Shown here piece after piece: positions 15,900 through 23,700 of a stretch of 56,239 nt of DNA. The stretch's first letter is position 1. Each line of letters opens with the position of its first letter. The stretch is from positions 1 through 56,239 of the forward strand of contig JAILOU010000024.1 in assembly GCA_024690665.1 (NCBI GenBank), given 5' to 3'. This stretch comes from Eubacterium sp. Lineage in GTDB: Bacteria > Bacillota > Clostridia > Lachnospirales > Lachnospiraceae. The notes under the pieces are model-generated. The model was given only the letters and a program-made list of their open reading frames with translations. It was not told where the DNA came from and made no database searches. A program made the position numbers and the translations under genes.

Positions 15900-16910
15900 A
15901 TGAAAATGAATATGACACAGTGGATTGATGACGCAATTGCAGCAGATAAGAAGAAGGCATTTCCGGTTCTTTCTTTCCCATCAATTCAGAAAATGGGTAT
16001 CACCGTTAAGGACTTAATTTCATCAAGTGATTTACAGGCAAAAGGAATGAAGATTGTCGCTGACGAGACTCCAAACAGTGCAGCCAGCGTATCACTGATG
16101 GATTTATCATTAGAGGCAGAAGCATTTGGAGCAACCGTTCATTTCTCAGATGATGAGGTACCAACCGTAACAGGAGCAATCGTTTCTTCTGAAGAAGAAG
16201 CTGATGCACTTCAGGTTCCGGAGATCGGGGCAGGCCGTACACAGATTTATATCGATGCAATCGAAAAGGCTTGTAAATTAATTACAGACAGACCTGTATT
16301 CGCAGGTGTAATCGGACCTTTCTCACTTGCAGGACGTCTGATGGATGTATCAGAAGCTATGATTTACTGCTATGAAGAGCCTGAAATGGTTGAGACAGTA
16401 CTTGAAAAATGTACAGAGTTCTTAATTAAATACATTAACGAATACAAGAAGGTTGGCGCTAATGGCGTATTAGTTGCTGAGCCACTTGCCGGACTTCTTT
16501 CGCCATCACTGGAAGAGGAATTCTCTTCTGTATATATGAAGAAGATTATCGACGAATGCCAGACGGATGAATTCGCAGTAGGATATCATAACTGTGGAAA
16601 CTCTGTTGTACAGCAGATTGATTCCATTATTAAAAATGGTTCTCGTATGCTTCACTTCGGAAATGCGATTGATATGGCAGACATCGTTCCTAAGGTTCCT
16701 GAAAACATTCTCGTTATGGGTAATGTGGATCCGGCTGGTCAGTTCCGTAACGGAACCGTTGACTCTATTAAAGCAGAGACAAAGGCTGTAATGGATAAAT
16801 GTGCATCTTATAAGAACTTTGTTATTTCTTCAGGATGCGATATCCCACCACTTTCACCATGGGAAAACATCCAGGCATTCTTTGATGCTGTTGATGAGTT
16901 TTATGCATAA
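15900..16910 (+). CDS. MtaA/CmuA-type methyltransferase of the uroporphyrinogen decarboxylase superfamily
   Basis: A 336-residue UroD-superfamily protein. HNCG in the C-terminal half and SSGCDIPP near the end give the His-X-Cys...Cys zinc site of methylcobamide:CoM-type methyltransferases (MtaA, CmuA), whereas heme-pathway UroD lacks it. Bacterial relatives move methyl groups between corrinoid proteins and thiols or tetrahydrofolate. Start ATG 15900 is set by AAAGGAG at 15884-15890; the longer frame runs back through a terminator. No corrinoid protein or substrate-specific methyltransferase is nearby, so it may serve partners elsewhere, such as O-demethylation of methoxylated aromatics. That would fit the catabolic neighbourhood but is inference. 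A related gene fragment is at 26778-27047. Confidence 0.82.
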   Translation: MKMNMTQWIDDAIAADKKKAFPVLSFPSIQKMGITVKDLISSSDLQAKGMKIVADETPNSAASVSLMDLSLEAEAFGATVHFSDDEVPTVTGAIVSSEEEADALQVPEIGAGRTQIYIDAIEKACKLITDRPVFAGVIGPFSLAGRLMDVSEAMIYCYEEPEMVETVLEKCTEFLIKYINEYKKVGANGVLVAEPLAGLLSPSLEEEFSSVYMKKIIDECQTDEFAVGYHNCGNSVVQQIDSIIKNGSRMLHFGNAIDMADIVPKVPENILVMGNVDPAGQFRNGTVDSIKAETKAVMDKCASYKNFVISSGCDIPPLSPWENIQAFFDAVDEFYA

Positions 16911-16944
16911 ACATAACCATTGTAATAATCTATAATCTTGTAGG

Positions 16945-16980
16945 AGAGCTGTGAAATTCGTTTCATGGCTCTTTTGCTTT
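16945..16980 (+). terminator. Terminator after the methyltransferase gene
   Basis: AGAGCTGTGAAA / TTTCATGGCTCT stem followed by TTTT. Confidence 0.82.
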
Positions 16981-17050
16981 TCGGTGGTTGGGGGTGCTCC
17001 CTCTAAGGTATACGATTTAGCGTAACTGGGGACGGGGCTTTTGGCTCAAC

Positions 17051-17342
17051 CACGGAAGCGAGCACTGGCCGGGAAGCCACGTTTGTAACTATGGGGGGCA
17101 GAAGTAGAAGAATGGTTACAAATCACGGAAGCGAGAGCTGGCCGTGAAGTCATGTTTGTAACTATGGGGAGCAGAAGTGGATGATCGGTTACAAATCACG
17201 GAAGCGAGAGTTGGCCGTGAAGCCACGTTTGTAACTATGGGGGGCAGAAGTGGAAGAATGGTTACAAATCACGGAAGCGAGAGTTGGCCGTGAAGTCATG
17301 TTTGTAACTATGGGGATCAGAAATAGATGTGTAGTTACAAAA
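17051..17342. repeat. Four tandem copies of a 73-bp non-coding repeat
   Basis: CACGGAAGCGAG starts at 17051, 17124, 17197 and 17270, exactly 73 bp apart. Each unit holds two inverted repeats: CACGG...CCGTG (CCGGG in unit 1) and TTTGTAAC...GTTACAAA (last unit AGTTACAAA). Units 1 and 3 share GAAGCCACG and GGGGGGCAGAAG; units 2 and 4 share GAAGTCATG and a GGGGA variant. The array is therefore organised as a 146-bp higher-order repeat. No open frame covers it. Confidence 0.93.
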
Positions 17343-17382
17343 TGATAGAGAAACAAAAAAAGAGGCTCATCTAGGCATTACC

Positions 17383-17445
17383 TTGGCTCCTACCAACAAC
17401 GCTCCGATAGCACTTCCGCGTTGTGACAATTCTGTGCGGAGCCAA
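17383..17445. repeat. Inverted-repeat (cruciform or RNA hairpin) element
   Basis: TTGGCTCC (17383-17390) and GGAGCCAA (17438-17445) are perfect arms; inside them CAACGC pairs with GCGTTG. No coding frame is present. It may be a structured RNA or a palindromic extragenic element. Confidence 0.6.
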
Positions 17446-17492
17446 TAACCTTGCTTTCGACTGAGGGATACATTTCGACAAGCACATCGAGA

Positions 17493-17770
17493 GCCGCCAA
17501 AATTTTACGAGTATCCAGTACCCGCCAAACCGAACCGAGGCTGCCTCGGATAGCGTAAATATAAATACGAGGCGGGTCTGCGAAGCAGGCCGGAAATGAG
17601 AAAATCGAGGACCCGCAAGCTTGCTTGCATGGGAACTCGATTTTGTTATTTCATAGGGTGTGCCAAAGGCACATCCGGCTCGTATTTATGACTCACCACA
17701 ACTATCCTAGCAGAACACGGGCGGTGGCGGGTAAAACACAAGATACGCAGGAAAATTTTGAACAGCGGCG
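17493..17770. repeat. Large nested inverted-repeat structure, possible structured RNA or MITE-like element
   Basis: Several perfectly nested pairings are visible: CAAAATTTT (17498-17506) with AAAATTTTG (17752-17760); ACCCGCCA (17520-17527) with TGGCGGGT (17725-17732); ATAAATACGAG (17561-17571) with CTCGTATTTAT (17679-17689); and further inward AAAATCGAG with CTCGATTTT. Local hairpins are CCGAGG...CCTCGG, CTGC-GAA-GCAG, GCAAGC/GCTTGC and GTGCC-AAA-GGCAC. No convincing protein is encoded. Nested long-range pairing with several terminal hairpins is what a folded RNA or a palindromic mobile element would show. Confidence 0.6.
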
Positions 17771-17895
17771 GGTCGGTGCGGGGAGAAATCGTATCCTCAG
17801 GAGAAAGCGCCTCATTCCCAGCTGCCCCACAGAATAAAACTTTTTATAATGAGAAAAAAGTGGTATGATGAATAACCGAATAAGAGGTAACACAG

Positions 17896-19227
17896 ATGGT
17901 GAACGCAAGACTACTCACAAAAGGAAAACCCTGGAAACTGCTACTCGGCTTTTCCGTACCGATTTTAGTGGGCCAGATCTTTCAGCTCCTCTACAGTCTC
18001 TTTGACACGAAGATAGTAGGAGCCCTGCTGGGAGAAGGACCGCTGGCAGCAGTCGGAAGCATCTCCAGTTTATATAACTTAATGAACACATTTGCAAATG
18101 GTCTAACGATGGGATTTTCCATCATGTTGGCCTTTTATTTTGGCGCCAGGAATTTTGAACGGGTGAAAAAGACATTTGCCACAACAATCTATTTAAGCCT
18201 GGGAACGATCGTGGCACTTATAATATTGATTATGGTATTTTTGCAGCCGATTCAAACATTTTTAAATATACCGGATGCGCAAAAAGAGATGGCAACTGCT
18301 TATATACAAGTGCTGGTGGTAGGAATGATTGTAACGGTGATGTACCATGTATGTGCGAATTCCCTAAGAGCAATCGGAGATTCCGTAACGCCGCTAATCT
18401 TTTTGATTGTGGCATCACTGAGTAACGTAGGGATGGACTATGTGTTTATACGGTTCTTTCACTGGGGCGTAGCGGGAGCGGCGTATGCGACGGTGTTTGC
18501 GCAGCTTTTGTCAGTGATATTGTGTCTGATACGAATCGTAAAGAAATTCGAGCTGTTGCATCTGCAAAAGTCGGATTTTAAGCCGGAAAGAAAATTAGTA
18601 ACAGAGATGATGAAAAGCGGGCTGTCGGTGGGACTGATGGGATCGCTGGTGGCACTTGGAACGGTAACTTTGCAATCCTCCATAAATGGATTGGGAGCGC
18701 AGTTTATTGTGACACAGACAGCGGCAAGAAAAGTATGCGAGATGATGATGTTACCGCAGATTGTGGTGGGATATGCGATGACGACATTTGCCGGACAAAA
18801 CAGCGGAGCAGGAAGGCCGGACAGGGTGCGAACGGGACTAAAGTCTGCGCTGATTATGGGCGTGATCTGGAATGTGATCGTAGCGATACTCATGTTCACA
18901 ATATCAAGATATCTGATTGGATTTTTGACATCCTCGTCGGATGAGACCATCTTGTATTGGGGATCGTTATATCTAAAGTTTGAGTTATCCTTTAATATGA
19001 TATGTTACGTCATTATTGTGCTTAGAAATATGCTGCAGGGACTCGGTTCACGCGTGGCACCGGTGGTATCGAGCGCGATAGAACTGGCAGGGAAGATTGT
19101 ATTTACCTTTATGCTGGTGCCGGTTTTAGGATATTGGGGCGTTATATTGACGGAACCCGTCATCTGGATAGTGATGGTCATACCATTGATTATAAAGACA
19201 AAAAAAATGATTGGACAAAAGGCGTAA
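17896..19227 (+). CDS. MATE-family multidrug/toxin exporter
   Basis: A 443-residue membrane protein with about twelve transmembrane segments in two similar halves. The opening KGKPWKLLLGFSVPILVGQIFQ and the region PLIFLIVASLSNVGMDYVFI are characteristic of bacterial MATE exporters, which extrude cationic compounds in exchange for Na+ or H+. ATG 17896 follows AGAGGT. It sits alone after the gene-less repeat region, with TATAAT at 17846-17851 upstream, and its terminator overlaps the end of the gene. Substrate not predictable. Confidence 0.92.
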   Translation: MVNARLLTKGKPWKLLLGFSVPILVGQIFQLLYSLFDTKIVGALLGEGPLAAVGSISSLYNLMNTFANGLTMGFSIMLAFYFGARNFERVKKTFATTIYLSLGTIVALIILIMVFLQPIQTFLNIPDAQKEMATAYIQVLVVGMIVTVMYHVCANSLRAIGDSVTPLIFLIVASLSNVGMDYVFIRFFHWGVAGAAYATVFAQLLSVILCLIRIVKKFELLHLQKSDFKPERKLVTEMMKSGLSVGLMGSLVALGTVTLQSSINGLGAQFIVTQTAARKVCEMMMLPQIVVGYAMTTFAGQNSGAGRPDRVRTGLKSALIMGVIWNVIVAILMFTISRYLIGFLTSSSDETILYWGSLYLKFELSFNMICYVIIVLRNMLQGLGSRVAPVVSSAIELAGKIVFTFMLVPVLGYWGVILTEPVIWIVMVIPLIIKTKKMIGQKA

Positions 19228-19251
19228 AACCTTAAGTCCAATCATTTTATT
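19202..19251. terminator. Bidirectional terminator between the MATE and AGCS genes
   Basis: AAATGATTGGAC pairs with GTCCAATCATTT across the MATE stop codon; T-rich and A-rich flanks suit both convergent genes. Confidence 0.8.
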
Positions 19252-20680
19252 ATGCAGCCATCTGATCGGCCTGCTTATGTTTCTTTTCTTTATAATAGCT
19301 GTTGGTGTGCTTGGCGATAACCCCGCTAAGAACAAACAGCGAAACCATATTCGGTATGGCCATGAGACCATTGGTGATATCTGCAAATGTCCAAACTGCA
19401 GAGACGGTCATGTAAGGTCCGATAAAGACAAACAGGATGTAAATCCAGCGGTAAACGATGACCATGCGCATACGACCATTTGTCAGATATTCGAGGCATC
19501 GTTCGGAATAATAATCCCAGCCAAGAATAGTCGTAAATGCGAAGAACACCAGGCAAAGCATTAGGATAAACGCGGAAACCTGCGAAGGGAACGGCAATCC
19601 CTTGGAAAATGCATACGTGGTAACCGCAACACCTTCAAGACCTTCGACCTGCCATGCGCCGGTTAAGACGATGCTAAGACCGGTCATGGTACATAACACG
19701 ATGGTATCGATAAAGGTACCGGTCATGGAGACAAGACCCTGACGAACCGGATCTTTCGTCTGAGCTGCAGCAGCAGCGATTGGCGCAGAACCAAGACCTG
19801 CTTCGTTAGAGAAGATACCACGAGCAACACCCTTTTGGATACATACGAAGATGCTTCCGACAGCACCACCGGTAACAGCACGAGGGTTAAAGGCACCTTC
19901 CACAACGGTTGCAATAGCACCCGGTACAGCGGAAAGATTGCATAAGATTAAGGTGACACAAAATACGATATAGATAACAGCCATAGCCGGTACAATAATC
20001 TGTGACACACGTGAAATACGTTTGATACCACCGATGATAACGAGAGCGACGCAACCGGCGATAACAATAGAAGCAATAATGGTAACGATGGAATAATCAC
20101 CGATTGAACCGATTGAAACCATATGAGCATCGTTCGGATCAAAGAAATTCTTTAAAGCAGAAGTAATTCCATTTACCTGAGTGATGGTTCCGATGCCGAG
20201 AAGTCCGGCCAGAATACCAAAGATACTAAACAGCTTCGCAAGCCACTTGAACTTAGGACCCATTCCTTTTTCTATATAATAGAAAGGACCGCCGAGTTTG
20301 TGTCCGTCAGGAGCTGTTTCACGAAACTTGATTGCGAGAAAACCTTCTGAGAACTTAGTTGCCATTCCGAGGAATGCGGCAACAAGCATCCAAAACAGTG
20401 CACCCGGCCCTCCGGTACATACGGCAGTTGCAACGCCGACGATATTACCGGTACCGATGGTAGCGGAAAGAGCAGTACATAAAGCAGCAAAAGATGAAAC
20501 ATCCCCTTCGCCGCCCGGCTCTTTTTTGGTCATCCATTTTAATGCCAGAGGCAATTTGTGAACCTGCATGAATCGCATGCGGATGGTTAATAAAGCGCCT
20601 CCTACAAGAATTAAAATCATAAGGGGAAGGCCCCAGATGATATCATCAACTGAAACTAAAAAATTTGTAAAACTCTCCAT
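19250..20680 (-). CDS. AGCS-family alanine/glycine:Na+ symporter
   Basis: A 476-residue sodium:amino acid symporter with about ten to eleven transmembrane segments. Family motifs include TALSATIGTGNIVGVATAVCTGGPGALFWM near residue 75 (first part of the transport pathway), FSNEAGLGSAPIAAAAA and the TILGWDYY segment. The start at 20680 is preferred because AAAGG precedes it, the frame aligns with the family there, and an upstream perfect promoter lies at 20718-20746. It is monocistronic on the minus strand, converging on the MATE gene. AGCS proteins import alanine, glycine or D-alanine; which one here is not clear. Confidence 0.93.
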   Translation of the reverse strand: MESFTNFLVSVDDIIWGLPLMILILVGGALLTIRMRFMQVHKLPLALKWMTKKEPGGEGDVSSFAALCTALSATIGTGNIVGVATAVCTGGPGALFWMLVAAFLGMATKFSEGFLAIKFRETAPDGHKLGGPFYYIEKGMGPKFKWLAKLFSIFGILAGLLGIGTITQVNGITSALKNFFDPNDAHMVSIGSIGDYSIVTIIASIVIAGCVALVIIGGIKRISRVSQIIVPAMAVIYIVFCVTLILCNLSAVPGAIATVVEGAFNPRAVTGGAVGSIFVCIQKGVARGIFSNEAGLGSAPIAAAAAQTKDPVRQGLVSMTGTFIDTIVLCTMTGLSIVLTGAWQVEGLEGVAVTTYAFSKGLPFPSQVSAFILMLCLVFFAFTTILGWDYYSERCLEYLTNGRMRMVIVYRWIYILFVFIGPYMTVSAVWTFADITNGLMAIPNMVSLFVLSGVIAKHTNSYYKEKKHKQADQMAA

Positions 20681-20717
20681 AATATCCCTTTCTAACCCTA
20701 TAAAGTCAACAAAAACA

Positions 20718-20746
20718 AGTATACTAGGCGAACAAATATCTGTCAA
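20718..20746 (-). promoter_or_regulatory. Sigma-A promoter of the AGCS gene
   Basis: On the minus strand TTGACA (20746-20741), a 17-bp spacer and TATACT (20723-20718) form a near-consensus vegetative promoter 38 bp upstream of the chosen start codon. Confidence 0.85.
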
Positions 20747-20802
20747 GAAAATCACTTGACAGCAACTGTATTGTAGCGATAGGAATATAGTTATGCTATA
20801 AT

Positions 20803-21029
20803 AAATTTAACTCAGTCGAAGAAATCCCCCACCTCTAAGCGTTAGCGTAGGTGGGGGTTATGACAAACTATACTCAGTCGGGGTACCCTAAAGGACTAGG
20901 AATGCTACGCATTCCGTCGCAAGCTCCGACTGAGTTAAACGCTCCGCGAGGATGCACACGGATTCGGACAGGAATTTGTCTGCTGAAGCAGACCCGAATC
21001 CGGCGCGCAAGACTCGCGAGCGAGTCTTG
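20803..21029. repeat. Structured interspersed repeat, copy 1 (long form)
   Basis: Shares near-identical sequence with 56098-56239. Its core is bounded by TTTAACTCAGTCG and CGACTGAGTTAAA (inverted). Inside are CCCCCACCT...AGGTGGGGG and an inner CTCAGTCGG arm. This copy has a 34-bp hairpin-bearing segment (GGAATGC-TAC-GCATTCC) that copy 2 lacks. Beyond the core, GGATTCGG/CCGAATCC enclosing GTCTGC-TGAA-GCAGAC and CAAGACTCG/CGAGTCTTG add two more hairpins. It has no coding frame and ends 40 bp before the DUF5714 gene. It resembles a MITE or a structured RNA family; an IS200/IS605-derived remnant is possible. Confidence 0.85.
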
Positions 21030-21069
21030 ACGTGATGACAGAAGGAATGAAACAGATGAGGAGAGCAGT

Positions 21070-21765
21070 ATGAAAGAAGAATGTTTGATCTGTAAGGCAC
21101 CACTTGAGTACCTCAAAGAAGATGTAATGATGGAGTGCGAGATCTGTCACAAACAAGAAAGCAGTAAAACGAGGTGTGTAAATGGTCATTATGTCTGCAA
21201 TGATTGTCATACGCAAGGCTTGGATTGTGTCGTTCGATTATGTATGGAGGAGACTTCTAAAAATCCAATCACCATAATGAATAAGATGATGCGTTTGGAT
21301 TTTTGCCATATGCATGGACCGGAGCATCACGTTATGGTTGGAGCAGCGCTGTTGACGGCTTATAAAAATGCAGGTGGCGATATTGATCTTCACAGCTTGC
21401 TGATGGAGATGATAAGCCGGGGGAAGAAGGTTCCCGGCGGAGCATGTGGATTCTGGGGCGCTTGCGGCGCCGGAATCAGTAGCGGAATGTTTGTTTCTAT
21501 TATTTCGGGTTCAACGCCGCTGGCCAAGGAGCCATTTGCCCTGTCACACAAGATGACGGCAGCATCCTTAGAGAAGATTGGAGAGATTGGAGGACCGCGT
21601 TGCTGTAAGAGAAATTCCTATCTGTCGATTCTTGCTGCGATAGACTTTGTGAGACAGCATTTTGGAATTGAGATGGAGCAATCAGAGGTGGTCTGTGATT
21701 TTGCTACCCAAAACAATCAGTGTATCGGGAAGCGATGCCCATTCTCAAGAACTAAAGTAGGATAA
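21070..21765 (+). CDS. DUF5714 domain protein, cysteine-rich
   Basis: A 231-residue cytoplasmic protein of the DUF5714 type. The N-terminus has CxxC pairs (C5/C8, then CEIC, then CNDC) resembling a zinc or Fe-S binding region. The rest holds MHGPEHHVMVGAALLTAY, GGACGFWGACGAGISSG and GGPRCCKRNSY blocks, conserved in the family, and a CIGKRCPFSR end. Its function is not established; in other anaerobes such proteins are often found with radical-SAM or corrinoid-linked genes, but here it is alone, between the structured repeat and a terminator. RBS GAGGAGAG precedes ATG 21070. Confidence 0.78.
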   Translation: MKEECLICKAPLEYLKEDVMMECEICHKQESSKTRCVNGHYVCNDCHTQGLDCVVRLCMEETSKNPITIMNKMMRLDFCHMHGPEHHVMVGAALLTAYKNAGGDIDLHSLLMEMISRGKKVPGGACGFWGACGAGISSGMFVSIISGSTPLAKEPFALSHKMTAASLEKIGEIGGPRCCKRNSYLSILAAIDFVRQHFGIEMEQSEVVCDFATQNNQCIGKRCPFSRTKVG

Positions 21766-21774
21766 AGTATTTAG

Positions 21775-21804
21775 AAAAGCCGGTACAACTGTACCGGCCT
21801 TTTT
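21775..21804. terminator. Terminator between DUF5714 and EAL genes
   Basis: AAAAGCCGGTAC / GTACCGGCCTTTTT hairpin between convergent genes; A- and T-flanks suit both directions. Confidence 0.88.
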
Positions 21805-23560
21805 ATGTTCTTTTCTGTAACCAGTGTTCATTCATTTTCCTGCGCTCTAGGGTTGTTTCAAACTCGGTGCTTGCATGTTCTTGGTATGTGCGAAGAAGCG
21901 TATCGACATCGCTTGGCTTATGAAACAGATAGCCTTGCACCATCTGACAATCAATTTCTTTTAAAAATTCTAGTTGTTCTTTGGTTTCAACGCCTTCTGC
22001 GAGCGTGTGAATATTCATCTCGCGGCACAGCTCTACAAAGGAGCGAAGGATTCTTCGGTTGGCCTGATTGTGGTCGTCGAGGTGATGAAGCAGTTCCATA
22101 TCAAACTTAATTCGGTCAAATGTATACTGGCTAAATACGCTAAGAGAAGAGTAGCCACTGCCAAAATCGTCAATCCATAAGCGGTAGCCTTCTTCGCGAA
22201 TGCGTTTTAGCTGTGCCTTAAAGTGGTCGGTTCCTTTGGCAAGGTCTTGCTCTGTGATTTCCACTATAATGAAGTCTTTATTGATTCCATGTCGCTTGAG
22301 GATTTTGTTGAGTTCTAAAACAACATCTGCATGATCGAAATCCTGGGCAGAGAAATTCACTGTAACTTGAAGTAGAGGAAATCCTTTTTCTTTTGCAATT
22401 TTAAAATCCCGGCATACCCGGTCCACCATATAAAAATCCAGCTCATGAAGCAGATGATAATGGGATAAAACCGGTATAAATTCGCCCGGGGAGATGGTTC
22501 CGTATATGGGATCAATCCACCTGGCAAGAGATTCGAATATCGTATATTTGAGATTTTCAGTTCTTAAAATTCCCTGGTAGAATGGCTTAATCCATCCTTG
22601 TTCCATTGCCTCGGCAAAGTGTTCAAGAATATAACGTTTTTTTTGATATTCGTCATCTTGCTCTCTGGAGTATATGTTCCAGATAGTGCTAAGATCATCT
22701 CCGATATTCTTCATGGCGATGCGGGCACAATCGAGAGCCTGAGCGGCAGTCATATCAGGATGGACTTTACATATGCCGGCATGAATTCCAAGTGGTTTTC
22801 CGTACGCTGTTTTTAAGCCATAACGATTGATCGTATCAATCTTATCAATAATCTGGTCAGTATCATCAAAGGCATCTATGATGGTGAAGTGATCATCTAC
22901 TGCACGTGCAATCATGGCGTCCGGGAATTGCTCTCGAATCTGAGCAGCATAAAGCCTAAGCAAATCATCGCCTCTTGAGTAGCCGTATCTGGAATTATAA
23001 TCATGTAACGAATTGATATTGATATATATAAGAAACGGTTGCTTTTCTAAGGAGCGAAGAAGTTGCAATCGCTCATCGGAAAATTGACGAAGGTAAGTAA
23101 CGTTATGAAGTCCTGTCAGGTTGTCGCGAAATAATGTCTCAGCTTCGCCTTCGACAGCACCGGAAAATAGCTTTCCAAGCTTTCCTGCCGGATCCATCAT
23201 ATCGTAGTAAGCAAGGCAGGCCATTTCAGAACCATCGTTCATGAGCTGCCATTTTCCTATTGCGTGAACCATCCGATAACCTTCTCCGTTATGAATCTTA
23301 TTGCGATACACAACATCCAGGTCGTTCATCTTACGAATGAAGTTCGTGATATCGTGTTTTAGCCATTCTTTATCATCGGGATGAACCTGCAGATATAAAT
23401 CGGTATTGAGCTGATTGAGAAATGTTTCCCGATCTTTTGTACCTACACTGCATAATCCGTCCGCGATTAATTCCGCACGCATATTGCCGTTCGATACGTC
23501 ATACAGCACAAGTGGAATCTGGAGTTTTTCGTAGAATGTCCGTTCTTCTTTTGATATCAT
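21803..23560 (-). CDS. Degenerate-GGDEF plus EAL cyclic-di-GMP phosphodiesterase
   Basis: A 585-residue signalling protein without transmembrane segments. Residues about 1-150 are a PAS-like sensory region; 165-300 a GGDEF fold whose active motif reads RGDD in place of GGDEF, so cyclase activity is doubtful; 320-565 an EAL domain. The EAL signature is ESLAR, and the later NFSAQDF, EITE, DDFGSGYSSL and EGVETKEQ motifs with metal and catalytic residues are present, so it should hydrolyse c-di-GMP. AGGAGG lies directly upstream of its ATG. It is followed upstream on the same strand by a second protein of the same layout. Confidence 0.9.
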   Translation of the reverse strand: MISKEERTFYEKLQIPLVLYDVSNGNMRAELIADGLCSVGTKDRETFLNQLNTDLYLQVHPDDKEWLKHDITNFIRKMNDLDVVYRNKIHNGEGYRMVHAIGKWQLMNDGSEMACLAYYDMMDPAGKLGKLFSGAVEGEAETLFRDNLTGLHNVTYLRQFSDERLQLLRSLEKQPFLIYININSLHDYNSRYGYSRGDDLLRLYAAQIREQFPDAMIARAVDDHFTIIDAFDDTDQIIDKIDTINRYGLKTAYGKPLGIHAGICKVHPDMTAAQALDCARIAMKNIGDDLSTIWNIYSREQDDEYQKKRYILEHFAEAMEQGWIKPFYQGILRTENLKYTIFESLARWIDPIYGTISPGEFIPVLSHYHLLHELDFYMVDRVCRDFKIAKEKGFPLLQVTVNFSAQDFDHADVVLELNKILKRHGINKDFIIVEITEQDLAKGTDHFKAQLKRIREEGYRLWIDDFGSGYSSLSVFSQYTFDRIKFDMELLHHLDDHNQANRRILRSFVELCREMNIHTLAEGVETKEQLEFLKEIDCQMVQGYLFHKPSDVDTLLRTYQEHASTEFETTLERRKMNEHWLQKRT

Positions 23561-23700
23561 AGGACACCTCCAAGAATAGTCAAAAAGTATCTGTTAGTGT
23601 AGTATAATTGTACAATTTTTCTCTGACATTTACAATGAATTTGTATTAAAATGCTATATTCTTGGTATACAAATGGACAGGGGGTCAATTCCTCTGTCCA

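Noticed and set aside
15900-16910. Heme-pathway uroporphyrinogen decarboxylase (hemE)
   Set aside because: The HxC and SSGC zinc ligands are those of MtaA-type methyltransferases.
17051-17342. CRISPR array
   Set aside because: The repeat is a continuous 73-bp tandem unit without unique spacers, and no cas genes are present.
17625-17837. 70-codon frame in the structured gene-less region
   Set aside because: Its composition follows the inverted repeats and it has no RBS; it is not credible as a gene.
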